Part shown: positions 10,655 through 22,530 of the stretch, piece by piece
Layout of the letters: each line of letters starts with the position of its first letter
How positions within the stretch are numbered: the stretch's first letter is position 1
NCBI GenBank assembly: GCA_001465935.1
Contig: LNKV01000003.1
Coordinates: forward strand, 378,363-442,362
Direction: 5' to 3'
From: Clarireedia homoeocarpa
Lineage: Eukaryota > Ascomycota > Leotiomycetes > Helotiales > Rutstroemiaceae
Length of the DNA: 64,000 nucleotides
Translations under genes and position numbers: made by a program
The notes under the pieces: generated by a model
What the model saw: only the letters and a program-made list of their open reading frames with translations
Told to the model about the DNA's origin: nothing
Databases searched by the model: none

Positions 10655-12039
10655 CGATAGAGAGGGAATCGGCCGGAGCGGGAAGGAACGGAAAAGGAGT
10701 TGGAGGTTTGGCCCATCTCCTCGTTGTCTTGGGAGATGATATTATGATATATGTATGAATAGAAGATATTTATTGGTTAGTGATCTACCTATTGTTCTTA
10801 TTATCGGCCTCTACCTTACAGCAGCACTACCTTGAAATAGCATATTCTACGATGAGATGTGTGAGATTTTGTACTTGAACGCCACGTGCACCACTACAAT
10901 CTGCATGGAAATACCAGTATACATTCGTAAAATCCTAGCATGTGAAGGTATACTAGCGTTACCTACAATGCCCAATATCACTGTGTATTGAACACTTTTT
11001 TACAGAGAACCCTGTTGTTCTTAGTCAAACCAGCTCCATACGGGATCATTTGCTGGCGTCCAGTCTGGGCTTTTGCCGAAGTACTTCTTTACTGTGTCGA
11101 GCTCTGGACTTCCCTCGGGGCAGTACCTCTTCCTCGGAAGTTGACTCTCCTGTGCATCTTCGAAAGCCGGATTGCCTTAGCGATAGCAGCCTGGGTGCGC
11201 CAGTGTCCATGCCTTCAGCTCATCGAAGCGTCCTGTCTGTTCGCAATATCGAGTCCCAACCAAGCTAACGACGAGGGAGTTGTTGGAGGTTTTCTCTGCA
11301 GCTGATAAGGGCATGGAACATTAAGCCTTCTGAATTCGGAGTCAAGAACTTGCATTAGACAAAGACTTAGATTAATATCTGCATATTTCTGACTACTAAT
11401 AGCTACCCTCCTCCTCTGTTCCCCTTTGATGAATCAATCTACAGTCATGTCTACTCTAACTGTTGGCTCCGCTCCCCCATACCTTCATTCATCGTATGGA
11501 GGCAAAGGATGGCATGGAATTCACGTCTGAAAGCATATTACAAGTGTTAGAATTGATGTTGGAATTCGATTCTCGTTCTACCCCTACTGCAGATCCATCC
11601 CCAATCTGCGGGATACCAAATAGGTAATAATAGATGCCGAAAAGAAGATAGCATGCATGTATATGCGATTTGCAGCCTCGAAGTGTGGTAGGATTACGGT
11701 TGCCAAGTGGTAGTAATGAAACATCCGTGTTTAGGCGGTTGTGTTCATGCAATGGCCTGGCACCAACACCTGGCTAACTGCATAGCAGCACACTTTACGG
11801 CACAGTTGTGAGTGCATCTAAAGTGTCTCGCCGGATGTACTGTGCGCTCAGCGGTAAATCTATCTTCGGTATGATTATTCCACTGTACCTTTCGCTCTTT
11901 CTAATGAGGCCTCTCATTCTCTGTTATCATTCCCTAGGTCCCAAAGCAAGTTCATTATTTCACATGCCTTAATCAATCCATACCATTTTCCCATATTCTG
12001 AACGAGATCCAAAATATATACAAGTAAAGGATCAATTTT
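10655..12039. other. 1.4-kb intergenic region
   Basis: This region holds the kelch 3' UTR and the upstream region of the P450. Open frames of 72-105 codons exist near 10988-11305, on the - strand at 11489-11752 and elsewhere. They overlap in conflicting frames and show no family motifs. I see no repeat or RNA gene. Confidence 0.45.
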
Positions 12040-13694
12040 ATGACCATTAGCACTACATCCTGTCTCTGTTCTTCTTTTTCCTTCATGTTTTCCTTGTCTG
12101 GATCGCTCTCAATATCAGCACTGGTACTGTGTATTTCCCTCCTACCATGGGGGTTCGAGCAAATTCGTTATCGGCGAGCAGCTCGAAAAGCTGGATGCTT
12201 GTCACCAGTGAAATACTGGCACAGAGATCCGATTTTAGGTCTTGACTTGTTTCTGCGGAGAATCAAGGATATGACTTCTGGAGACTCTTTAGCTACAGAT
12301 AGGACCCTCTTAGATACCCACGGCAAGACGGTTCTTACCAATAATTGGGGCACTAAGCAGTACGTAACAATGGATTCATCCAACATGCAGACTGTTCTTG
12401 CTTTACAAGTGGACAAATTCGGAAATGCACCCATGAATCACAAGATGTGTGCACCACTTCTCGGAGACGGTATCATGACAGTTGACGGCCATGCATGGAA
12501 AAGGTCTCGTCAATTGCTCAACCCAGTGTTCACTAGAGCACAGGTATCGGAGCTATCGAGTTTTGAAGCTCACGTTGGAACAATGATAAATCGCATACCG
12601 CGAGACGGGTCTATGGTTGATATGCAGCATCTGTGCAAAATGCTCTTTCTCGATAATTTCGCCGAACTCATATTCGGCAAATCAGCAAACTCACTCTCAG
12701 CAGAGACCAGCGGCACAATTGCTCGGCGCCTTGTGCACCTATTTGACGAGGCGCTAGTGGGTGTGTTCACACGCTATATGCTTGGACGATTCAAGTTCCT
12801 CGCCGGCGAGAAGAAATGGCTGGCGCAATGTGCCGAAGTGCAGGGAACAATCGACGACCTGATTGATGAGGAATTCAAGATTCAGAAAGCGGCGTCTGAG
12901 AATACAGAAACATCCACAGAAACCCCATACAACTACATTTTGCTGAAAGAGCTAGTCAAGATAACAGACGACCATCGATTCATCCGCAACGAGCTCATGA
13001 ACGTCTTCTTTCCTGCTCGCGACACTGCTGGGATCCTCAGTAGTAATATTATCTTCATGCTCGCACGTTACCCTGACGTATGGAGCAAGCTCCGGGCAGA
13101 GGTCTTAGCTATCAGGAATCAGAAATTGACGTTTGAACTTTTAAAGTCATTGAAATATACACATTCTGCGATCAACGAGAATAAGCCAAGCCACCCTTCC
13201 TTTCCGTCAAGTCAGCGTCACAAACCCACCGAACTGTTCACTAACCGATCACCACCACGAGCACTCCGCCTCCAACCCCCCGTCGGAGGAAGTTGGAAAA
13301 CCCATCTCTCACCCTGCATCCTCCCCCACGGCGGCGGCTCTTCTGGGCAAGACCCGATTCTCCTCAGACCCAGTGACGAAGTGCGGATGTCCTTCACACC
13401 ACTACACACCGATCCGGAGATCTGGGGCTCCAACGCATTAGAGTTCGCGCCCGAGCGCTGGACCAGCTTGAAGCAGAGTTGGAACCTCATCCCGTTTATG
13501 GGCGGGCGGCGCATCTGTCCCGCGCAGCAGAACGCGCTTACGGATGTGTGCTATGTGATGTGTTGGTGAGGTTGGCGAGGGAGTTTAAGGCGATTGAGAA
13601 TCGAGATAGTGTTTGGAAGTATGTGGATAGGAATGTGTTTACTAGAGAATCGAAGAATGGTGTTAAGGATGCATTTGTGCCGGCGGATGAGTGA
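12040..13694 (+). pseudogene. CYP52-like cytochrome P450, apparently broken
   Basis: The reading frame resembles fungal class II P450s of the CYP52 type (alkane or fatty-acid omega-hydroxylases). An N-terminal membrane anchor lies near residues 10-35. Next come HRDPILGLDLF, LLGDGIMTVDGHAWKRSR and an I-helix segment FFPARDTAGIL, where the family usually has AGRDTT. The heme-binding loop is FMGGRRICPAQQ, with the cysteine ligand present. Two lesions are seen. First, the ExxR motif is split by 81 in-frame bases (13181-13261) that look like a former intron: CTAAC at 13241 and a terminal AG, but the donor reads AT instead of GT. Second, ATGTG is duplicated in tandem at 13553-13562, shifting the frame to a stop at 13567-13569; the expected C-terminal sequence continues in another frame to 13694. 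A sequencing error could explain one lesion but less easily both. Substrate is unknown. Confidence 0.8.
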
Positions 13695-14361
13695 AGCTGG
13701 GAGGAGGAGCATTGGCAGGTTAGGTTAGTTATATTGGTGGGTTCATCGACCAACTTTGGATTTATTTTCCAGGAATTTCATTTCTCATTGTACAACAGTA
13801 TATATCTAATTGCCTAAATGAAATTTCAACAGTGATTACCTTGCCCTATAACATAAAATATGCGCCTTGGAGATAGAAGACGGGTTATCCATCGTTGAGG
13901 GAGCCTCATTCCCCTCTTCACCTGGTGTTTGGTTCACGTTACTCGCTAAATCACATCCTACTTCATTATACTCCTCCTTACCATTCGGCCTCTACTAAGG
14001 GTATAGAATAGCTGCACCTATCAGTTTACCCAAACTACTTATCAGATTCCCGGGCACTCGGCATGAATTGCAGACCCTAAAAAGTTACGGGCGGTAAAAT
14101 ATATCACATCCAGCACGAACCTTACTCTTTCCAAAACGCATATACACATCGTGAAAATTCCTATTGTAAGATGGTGGTGGTATCTTTACATATCCCAAGC
14201 ACAAGACCTCATGCGCCTAAATAATGCTCCCCCTGCAGCCCAATGCTAGCCACCCTGTAGACACAAATATTTCGTGCAGCCATTAGCCAACGCCTTTACA
14301 ACACTCCGCATGATTTATGTCCTCTTTATAATACCGATCTCGCAGTGTATACCACCCATCA
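13695..14361. other. Convergent intergenic spacer
   Basis: These 667 bases separate the 3' ends of the P450 and the kelch-BTB gene. Composition is mixed and slightly AT-rich. No coding frame or repeat stands out. Confidence 0.45.
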
Positions 14362-16860
14362 TTAACTCATTTCCATTTCCTCGTTATCATCAACTTCTGA
14401 GCCTACGCCTTGAGTGAGGCTGCTGCTAACACTAGTCTTCCGTGTGACACCTCCAACTCCAAATCGAGCACCGCCTAGCCCACCTACGTATTCTAATTCC
14501 TCACCTAATTAAGTGATTAGTAACAATAATTATAATACTACTACGAGGAGAAAATAGAAGTCTGAATGCATTTATAAAATTAGTACTCACCACCTACGAC
14601 TCGACCTTCCATATCAATTTCCTGGGAAAGCTCAACGAGTGCGTGGCGCGGTAGTTTCAAGAACCCTTCAGTGCGCACAACTCTACCCCAATGCAGAAGA
14701 CAGAAATTGGCCGCACGTCTTCTAAGCCATTCCTCATTGGCAACTCCAGCAGAATGCCAAATTATGCATGCATGATCAACGTCTAATTCCTTCGACAGAC
14801 GATTAACGCACAATAATCGAAGGTGGGGGATATTGTAGATATTTGACATAACCAGAAGACCGGCGACATCATTCAATTCCGCGCAGTCATCTGGATGAAT
14901 ACTATCAGTGTAAAGGTAATACAAGAAAGCTTTCACGACGGTATATGGTTCTGGTATATGCATTCTTTTCGTGTGGAACTCCGCCATTTGCGCGTTGTAA
15001 AGGCGTGCAAAGTGTGGCCAACGGGCTTGAAGAATAAGCTTATGGACATGTATAGGTGGGGAAGTTGCGGCATCGGGAGCAAGCCAGTTTTGTTGAAGAT
15101 CAATTGATCCTCGGCGACTCGAATCGTCCGCATCCCACTCATCGTCTTTTGAAGCCGTGATAATGAAATCTGTTCCACTACCAGCCTCAGGTGGCTGATT
15201 AAAGAGTTTTGCAAGATCCATGCCCAAGCCCTTTGAAGTTTGGACTGCCATTCGGTCCGACGACGGGAATCTGGAAACTTCTGCTCGTGGTTCCGAATGT
15301 AGATTATTTCCTAGAAGCCCGTAACGGCGAAGATCAATTTCCATGATATCACTGCGTTCAATTCAGTTAGCTGTTTGGCCTCATATTTCGAGACGTGGCT
15401 CCTTTACCTTAAATATTCCTCAAAACCCCCTGGGCCTAGATCAGTTGCGGTAGGATCGGTAGGGCAGCCTAGAAGCCAAGCCTTTGTACCCTCATCGTTC
15501 ATTGTACAGTAATGCCACCTGTAACTAGATCTGAAAATATCGCGACCCTCAGCGAGTTTCTGCCAGCGTAAGGTATCCAAATCTAAAGCCGATAGAGAAC
15601 ATTCCTGAGGGGTAATTGTGGCTGCTGGTGTCACGAAATCGAGTAGAGTGCCTGATGTATAGACATGGAAATGCATGCCTGATCCCTGTGCTGGAATGTT
15701 TGGACCAGAGACGAATTTCAATGAAGAGATGGTACCAGGAGCAATGGGCGGGGACGTAGTCAACTGAAACGAAGGTGGGTTGACTTGCGCGCTACTTGAA
15801 TTCGCGGCATAGCCCGAAGTACCAACTGTTGGGTTTGGAGGCATGGAGAATGAAGGTCGCGGCGAACCGAGTCGACTCAGTGCAGCATGTCTGTCCATAG
15901 AACCATACGATGGAGCAGAATCAAAGGCAGGGCTACCCTTGAAATCCAACCACCAGATGTCACCAATCTTGTCCATTTCCTCACTAAGTCCTCCGAAAAC
16001 CCAGACTCTATCTCCCCACAGATATGCGGAATGGTCGAACCGCCCAACAAATCGCCATGCTCGCGACCAAGTGAATGTCTTCAAATCAAGGTAACATATA
16101 TCATCCAAAACATAGTTATTGTGACCGGTGATACCGCCAATGATGAACAGTTTATCTTCGTGTAGTACAGCAGCATGCCTTGCTCTGCCTTTTGGTATTG
16201 GTCCATTCACAGTTGGCTGCGTCCAGTGGGCAGTTTTGAGATCGAAGATGATTAAATCGGAGAGATAGGTTCGATGCTCATTCTCGCCTCCAAATATGAG
16301 TAGCTTATCGCCTTGGTAGAGAGTTGCAGTATGCCCTTAGAATGTTAGGACAAAGGTAACGGAGCAGATATGCAGACCACTTACCCATTCGAACCCCTGG
16401 AATATCGCCATAATTATCAACCAAGTTCCATTGGTGGCTGACCAGATCGAGCCTTAGAACATGGTTATACACTTCATCAGTATATTGGTCGAAGCCGCCG
16501 AACGCATATATTTGGTTGTTTCCACAGTATGTGACCGAGGCATTCACAAGGCAGGCGGGGCGCTGCGGTTTGACACAAAATGGTTAGAAATGGTCTTTTA
16601 GTATACAGAAAGCAGTATACTTTGGGGGATAAGGACCCACATACCTGGCCAAGAGTCCTTGTGACTTTGGGCCGATACCCATCCATGCCCATCCTACCCT
16701 TCACTGGGGAGTTCGGCATAAGAAAGGTATTGTTCGCAGATACTGCAGAGCCAGGAGAGAGAATTGTAGATCCAGAAAGTTGATTAGGAAAGCCGCCTTG
16801 GTTAGAGGTAGCCCCAAAGATGGAGTGAGATGTACCGCCAGGCGTGGAAGGCTGAGCCAT
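14362..16860 (-). CDS. Kelch-BTB protein, possibly Ral2-like
   Basis: Five exons (16645-16860, 16385-16562, 15408-16335, 14591-15351, 14362-14504) encode 741 residues. Introns are 82, 49, 56 and 86 bp, and every junction keeps frame. After a G/S-rich head come kelch blades: IYAFGGFDQY, LLIFGGENEH, LFIIGGITGH and VWVFGGLSEE. A linker leads to W-H-Y-C-T-M-N-D-E-G-T-K-A-W-L-L-G-C-P. A BTB domain follows from about residue 510 (GTDFIITA, then IHVHKLILQARWPHF and YLYTDSI), with a BACK-like helical tail. The last exon ends in an acidic DDNEEMEMS. Kelch-BTB proteins can act as Cullin-3 adaptors. Fission yeast Ral2, a Ras1 activator, also has kelch repeats, so Ral2 orthology is a reasonable guess that I cannot confirm. 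It is divergent from CDC20. Confidence 0.88.
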
Positions 16861-17767
16861 GATATGTAGAATTTCTTATGTGGTCATGCTCGATTGGATG
16901 GATGTGAACAAAATCGATGCTGTGTAAACCATACACAAAATCTATGCTCAAACGAGTGACAAGAAGGTATAAATCGACCAGAAGGAACAAATTATGAGGT
17001 ACGACCAAGGAGATTTTACGATGAACGTGAATCAGGATATTCTTGTGAAGATCGGAGTTTGCATGTTTGTAAAACTGTGAAGGGCGTTCAAGTGTCAAGG
17101 AGTCAAGGAGTCGAGGAGTCGAGGAGTCGAGGAGTCGAGGAGTTGAAGAGTCGAGCAGTCAAGGATTTGATTATTCCGTTTATTCGTTATTCATGTGGAT
17201 GCTGCGATGCCGTAGTTGCTACTGCAGTTTGTGGATCGGTGGGTCGGAGCAAATTTGAGCACCAAGCCGTTTATGGTTACTTTGCGGCAACGTTATTGCC
17301 TCAGGTTTAATTAATTTTCATGATTCTTCATCGTCGCCGTTGCCCTTGACAACCACACTAATTTAGTAAACAAAGAATCTCTAGAAAAAGGTCATGATGC
17401 TTCAAAGTATCCTCGATTTCCTTTTCCTTCTTCATGCACACTGCAATCTTTCTCAATTCCTCTACCTTTACCTTTCTATCATTCTCCTACTCTCTACCAC
17501 CAATATAATCAAATTACATCCATCCCAACTTCCAACATTAGAAGAATACTTCAAGTCTACTAGATCTTTCTGCACAGTACTCTGTTACACGCCATCGATC
17601 GCTATCCGACTTAAGCCATTCTTAGAACGAAGGCCATTTCGATATATCGAGCACAAACACGAATTATACTAACCAAACAATATTTACCAGGAACCATTAG
17701 GTTGAGTCTCTTGGAGCTCGTTCGATAATACCGAATCTCTCCCATCATACCATTTTGATATTGCAAA
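16861..17767. promoter_or_regulatory. Divergent promoter region kelch-BTB / CDC20
   Basis: This 907-base spacer sits between two divergently transcribed genes. It contains an 8-bp minisatellite at 17101-17164 and a pyrimidine-rich stretch from about 17400 to 17530 before CDC20, typical of a fungal leader. No specific factor site can be called. Confidence 0.5.
17101..17164 (+). repeat. 8-bp minisatellite, AGTCGAGG x 8
   Basis: Exactly eight 8-bp units fill 64 bases. Four central copies are AGTCGAGG; the two outermost are both AGTCAAGG; two others differ by one or two bases (AGTTGAAG, AGTCGAGC). Confidence 0.9.
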
Positions 17768-19620
17768 ATGGCAACCACAGTTTGCACCCCAATCAAGTCC
17801 CATGCTGGACTCTTCTCCACACGTACCGCTGGCGGACGAATGCCCTTAACACCATCTCCACGCACACGTACACAGAATCTCTCTGTCACCAAATCATCTC
17901 CATTCACCCCACCGGAGAAAAAAGTTCCCGCAGAAGAGAGCATTAGACCGGCGAAGTCCACATACGGTGGAAACTTAACAGCACACTTCGCAAAGTCATC
18001 GACAAGAAGATCGCACCGCGATTCGCCAAAGTCCAACATTGCCAAGGGTGTCCAAACTCCTCGACATGCCCTAGAGCTCGGTGTCTCCGACTTTGCTCTT
18101 ACTGGCACTGGAAGCAAAACACCTGTCAGTGGACGCACAAGAAAAGCACCAATCAGATCCAAGTCTACCAAGACTACTGTCTCCTATGCAGGCGACCGTT
18201 TCATCCCAGATCGCGCCGCAAGCACAGCTATCTCCACCGCAGGATCCGGTAAAGTCGACTACTCAGAAAAGCAACGCCCCAAGAGCAGCAATGAAGGTTC
18301 CGCGGTTCTTGCAGCCGGGGCAGATGATGCTCTTGCTGCGCTCGGCTCCTTGAACATTGAGGACGATGATGAAGAACCATCATCCTACTCCCGCCCATCA
18401 CCAAACACCATCGCTTATCAAGATTCCCTAGCATCTGCATGTGGTGTTTCCCTCAACCAGAGAATTCTCGCTTTCAAGCCCGCTCCTCCTGAATCTTCGA
18501 AGCCCGTTGATCTCCGATCGCAATACAACCGACCCCTCAAGAACTCCAATGCCACAGCCGCTCAATTCAGACGCCGTATTGCAACAGCACCAGAGCGTGT
18601 CTTGGATGCCCCTGGTCTAGTTGACGACTACTACTTGAACCTCCTGGATTGGAGCTCCAACAACCAGGTCGCCATTGGTCTTGAGCGCAACGTTTACGTC
18701 TGGTCAGCCGAATCTGGTACCGTCAGCTCTCTTTTGGAGACCAGCCCTGACACCTACGTCAGCAGTGTTAAGTGGTCTGGCGATGGCGCCTATGTCAGCG
18801 TGGGTCTTGGCTCTGGAGAAGTCCAAATCTGGGATGTTGAGGAAGGCAGCAAGCTTAGAAGCATGCATGGACACGACACTCGCGTTGGTGTTATGGGATG
18901 GAACAACCACACTCTTTCCACTGGCGCCAGGAGCGGTCTTGTTTTCAACCACGATGTTAGAATCGCTGAACATAAGGTTGCCGAACTCGTCTCCCACACC
19001 TCTGAGGTCTGCGGTCTCGAATGGAGAGCCGATGGTGCCCAACTGGCAACTGGTGGCAATGATAACTTGGTCTCTATCTGGGATGCTCGATCCTTGGCTG
19101 TACCCAAGTTCACCAAGACCAACCACAAGGCTGCAGTTAAGGCTCTTAGCTGGTGCCCTTGGCAACCAAACCTCTTGGCTACTGGTGGAGGATCTTACGA
19201 TCGTCATATCCACTTCTGGAACACTACCACCGGTGCACGTGTCAACAGTATCGACACTGGTTCTCAGGTCACCAGTCTCCGCTGGAGTCCTCATTACCGT
19301 GAGATTGTCAGCACTAGCGGGTTCCCAGACAACTCACTCAGCATCTGGAGCTACCCTACCTTGGTCCGCAACGTCGAGATCCCTGCCCATGAGACTAGAG
19401 TTCTCCACAGCTGCTTGAGCCCCGATGGACAAATGCTCGCTACAGCTGGTAAGTAGATTCTCATCCTAAATCATGAATCATCGCTAACTTCTTCTCAGCC
19501 GCCGATGAGAGCTTAAAATTCTGGAAGATTTTCGAGAAGAAGACAGGGCCAGCTGCCTCTGCCGCCTCTTCTGTTGCTTCAGCAAAGGCCGACATGGTCA
19601 AGCAAATGACTATCAGATAG
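17768..19620 (+). CDS. CDC20: APC/C activator Cdc20 (Fizzy family WD40)
   Basis: Two exons (17768-19448 and 19499-19620) separated by a 50-bp intron encode 600 residues. Cdc20 binds the anaphase-promoting complex and presents substrates such as securin and mitotic cyclins; it is the target of the spindle checkpoint. The disordered N-terminus carries many S/T-P sites and RHALELG, a possible D-box-like sequence. The C-box DRFIPDR lies near residue 141, and RILAFKPAPP near residue 230 matches the Mad2-binding region. Seven WD40 blades follow (for example IWDVEEG, IWDARS, FWNTTT, IWSYPT). The protein ends MTIR, giving the Ile-Arg tail that docks on APC/C TPR subunits. Loss of the last exon would remove this tail and the closing blade, which confirms the splice model. 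Length and motifs distinguish it from Cdh1, although the C-box alone would not. Confidence 0.95.
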
Positions 19621-20691
19621 ATGGGTCGAGGAAGGCTCATAGAGCCACAGGTAAAGTATAAGACATAATCTCATATTGGATATTAGCGATTGAGATGTTT
19701 TAGCGTGGTGTTGAGGTGTTTGATTTCGATCTCCCAACGCCCATGGCAGAAAGTGCTTCACCTGGTGCAAGTTGATGCTTGACGATGAATGACGAACATG
19801 GACCTATTGTTATCGTTACGGCCTATCGAAGCACGTCTTCTGATTGCCTTTGTATATCAGAAATCAAGAACGGCATAATGGCGCATTTGTAACATTTGAT
19901 CCATTTGATATCTTTTGCATTTCGTGAGATCCATCCTTTTATGGTAATTGGCAGCAGAAACCCACGTGAAGAATATGTAATTGGGCGTTGAAGATTTGAT
20001 CTCTCAAACTAGTTCGACAAAGTTGCGATGCAGACGCACTCCACGGAATGCGAATCATGTCATATGCATGCTTCACCGCCGTTGTATACTGAATGAATCG
20101 CAATCTTTTGTTCTCTCAATCTTTTGGGAAGTTTTAGGTCAGGAATAATTTAGCAGAGCTTTTTCTTTGAGGTAGATAAATTACTAAGCGAAAGCGGGCT
20201 AAGCATGACCGTATCTCTTCCAAAGTAATCTTCCCCATACAACTCCACAAGCAAGGACGGAACAAGTGCAAGAGCCTCTACATTTACAGAATTACCTTCT
20301 TGAAACGTCTACAAAATTTCAATAACATATCTAATCACCGAAAATCAAGAAATTCAAGCGAGAAAGGCGAGCTACGGTGTGCGTTCGCTTTGTAAATCGA
20401 GACGGAGAGGGGCGGACAATTCATGTTTGCGATCCAACGCGGCGAATCTTGATCAATCCATCCATCCATCAACTGGAAACGTTTCTTTCGACAAGCTCGA
20501 TTCCGCACATCCATTGCAGTTCTTCGGCGCAGAAGTAATAAATAGGAGCTCTATCTCGAGGGACCTGGATCGAAAGTCCAGAATACTTGCGCGCAGTGGT
20601 ATCAAATCGGCGACAATATAACTCCGAACACACACCTTCGTCGAGCATATACAAACGACACTTCCAGCTTCGTAATACGTAGCGCGACAAG
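19621..20691. promoter_or_regulatory. Intergenic region upstream of TOA1
   Basis: These 1,071 bases hold the CDC20 3' UTR and the TOA1 promoter. The last 400 bases have several small upstream open frames in the likely leader (for example 20379-20621) without protein character. No repeat or RNA gene is evident. Confidence 0.45.
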
Positions 20692-22530
20692 ATGTCGAAC
20701 GCCCATGTCGGAAATGTTTACCAGCAGATCATCACAGATGTTGTTGATAGCTCCAGAGTCGACTTCGAGGAGGGCGGAGTAGATGAATCTGTTTTGGAGG
20801 AGTTAAGAAAGGTATGAAATCTTTCGCTGTGGACAATCGCATTTCTGGGTCTCTATTATATATTTCATTCCAAAATTTCCTCCAATGCCCTCATTTTCGT
20901 ATATGGTTGTCTCGATGGATCTCGAAGTATGTTGTCGTTGTGGGATTTGATTTTCGAAATGTTCGTTGCAACTTCTGTTGCGTTCTGCTCGCTGCTGCCT
21001 GTGCACGATCCGGCCAGTTTTTGGCGGGTGGGCGCTCCTCTGTATTTGGCTTTATACCCTTGACTTCTCAGCTGCTCGGCTGTGAAATTATTCTTTCACG
21101 CTAGATCTCTTTCGTCATTTCTTCATCACGTGCTGTTTGAGGATATACGAGGATTTGTGTTTCGTCCATTTCAAACACTACATCTCATTCTGAAGACGGA
21201 TTCTAATTGCAGATAAAAATTATGTTGCTAACTATTTCTATAGGGCTGGCAACAAAAGCTGTCACAACTTCAAGTGGCAACATTCCCATGGGACCCAAAG
21301 CCAGATCCACCACCACCTATCGTCAATCCTCCGACAGTACCTTCAAATGCTGGAGGTTACCAGAATATGGGCGCAATTCCTGTAAATCCTGCCACTCAGG
21401 CTAGCCCCATACCTCCAATGCCCTCGATGAATAATCCTAATAATGGAGCTCGTATCAAAACCGAGCCAGGAATAGAGAATCAAAATCACAACATGCCCTC
21501 AGCGCCGTATCAGAACCCTGTGATGGCCATGCCAAATGCCACAACCGCCCAGCAACGCGCTGCACAAAATCTTCAGGCTGCTTATGGACAGAGAGCTGCT
21601 GCGTCCATTGATTCGATTCGTGGAGGTGCTGCCCCCACACAACCGCAGCAGAGCATGCCACCAAATATGCAACACCAGCAGGCCATGCATCATCAGCAGG
21701 CACAACAGCAAATGCAACATCAACAAATGCAGCAGCAAAGACCAGTCAATGCCATGCCACCCCAGCAGCAGCAGCAGCAGACACGACCTAGTCAACCTGA
21801 GCTCGCTTACAAGCAAGCCATGGCGGCTCAAGCAGCACAAATGCAGCAGACTGCGATGCATAGCAACCGAAATGGCCAACCTCCGCAAAATGGCCCAAAC
21901 GGTCAGTATCCTCAGAATGGCCATGGGGGTCAAAATCCACAAAGTGGTGTAGGAGGTGCACAGACTGATGGCACTGGAGACGACTTTGAAGAATCCATTG
22001 GTGTTATCAAACAATTCGATTCGGAAGGAAACGAAATTGCCATGGGCCGAATCGATATTGACAATCTTATCCGCGGTAAAATTGAATCCATGGGCAAAGC
22101 AATGGAGGGTGGGGGCCTGATGCTTCCACTCAAGGAAGCCACTAAAACTAAGAGTCGTGCGCGCAAAAACGTATCAAGTTCGGTGCCGCAAGCAGATGGA
22201 CCTGGCTCTGATGACGAAGATGATAAGAGCAAGGATGAATTAGACGAGGATGCAATTAATTCTGACTTGGACGATCCTGATGATGGATTGAACGACGATG
22301 ACGATGACGATGATGGAATGAGTCATATGATGCTGTGTATGTATGACAAAGTACAGCGTGTCAAGAACAAGTGGTATGTATCCCCGTTATTCTTTCTCTC
22401 ACTGATATCACCTTGATATTCTAGCGAAACTTACACACAAAACAGGAAGTGTGTTATGAAAGACGGTGTTCTTACAGTCAACGGCAAGGAATACGTCTTC
22501 CACAAAGCATCGGGAGAATACGAATGGTAG
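20692..22530 (+). CDS. TOA1: TFIIA large (alpha/beta) subunit
   Basis: Three exons (20692-20811, 21244-22373, 22446-22530) encode 444 residues. TFIIA stabilises TBP on the TATA box at RNA polymerase II promoters. Exon 1 gives the N-terminal four-helix-bundle part (GNVYQQIITDVVDSSR, then LEELRK), which continues in exon 2 as GWQQKLSQLQVATFPWD. A long Q/M/P/N-rich linker with poly-Q runs follows, then an acidic stretch (DDPDDGLNDDDDDD). The C-terminal beta-barrel segment is MMLCMYDKVQRVKNKWKC followed by a short strand ending GEYEW; the second intron splits this conserved piece, supporting the join. Intron 1 is 432 bp, far longer than others here, with TTGCTAAC near its acceptor. IKTE in the linker is a psi-K-x-E site. 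Identification is firm. Confidence 0.95.

Noticed and set aside
10988..11305. 105-codon open frame between the kelch gene and the P450
   Set aside because: No motif, a competing frame of similar length overlaps it, and no splice model extends either.
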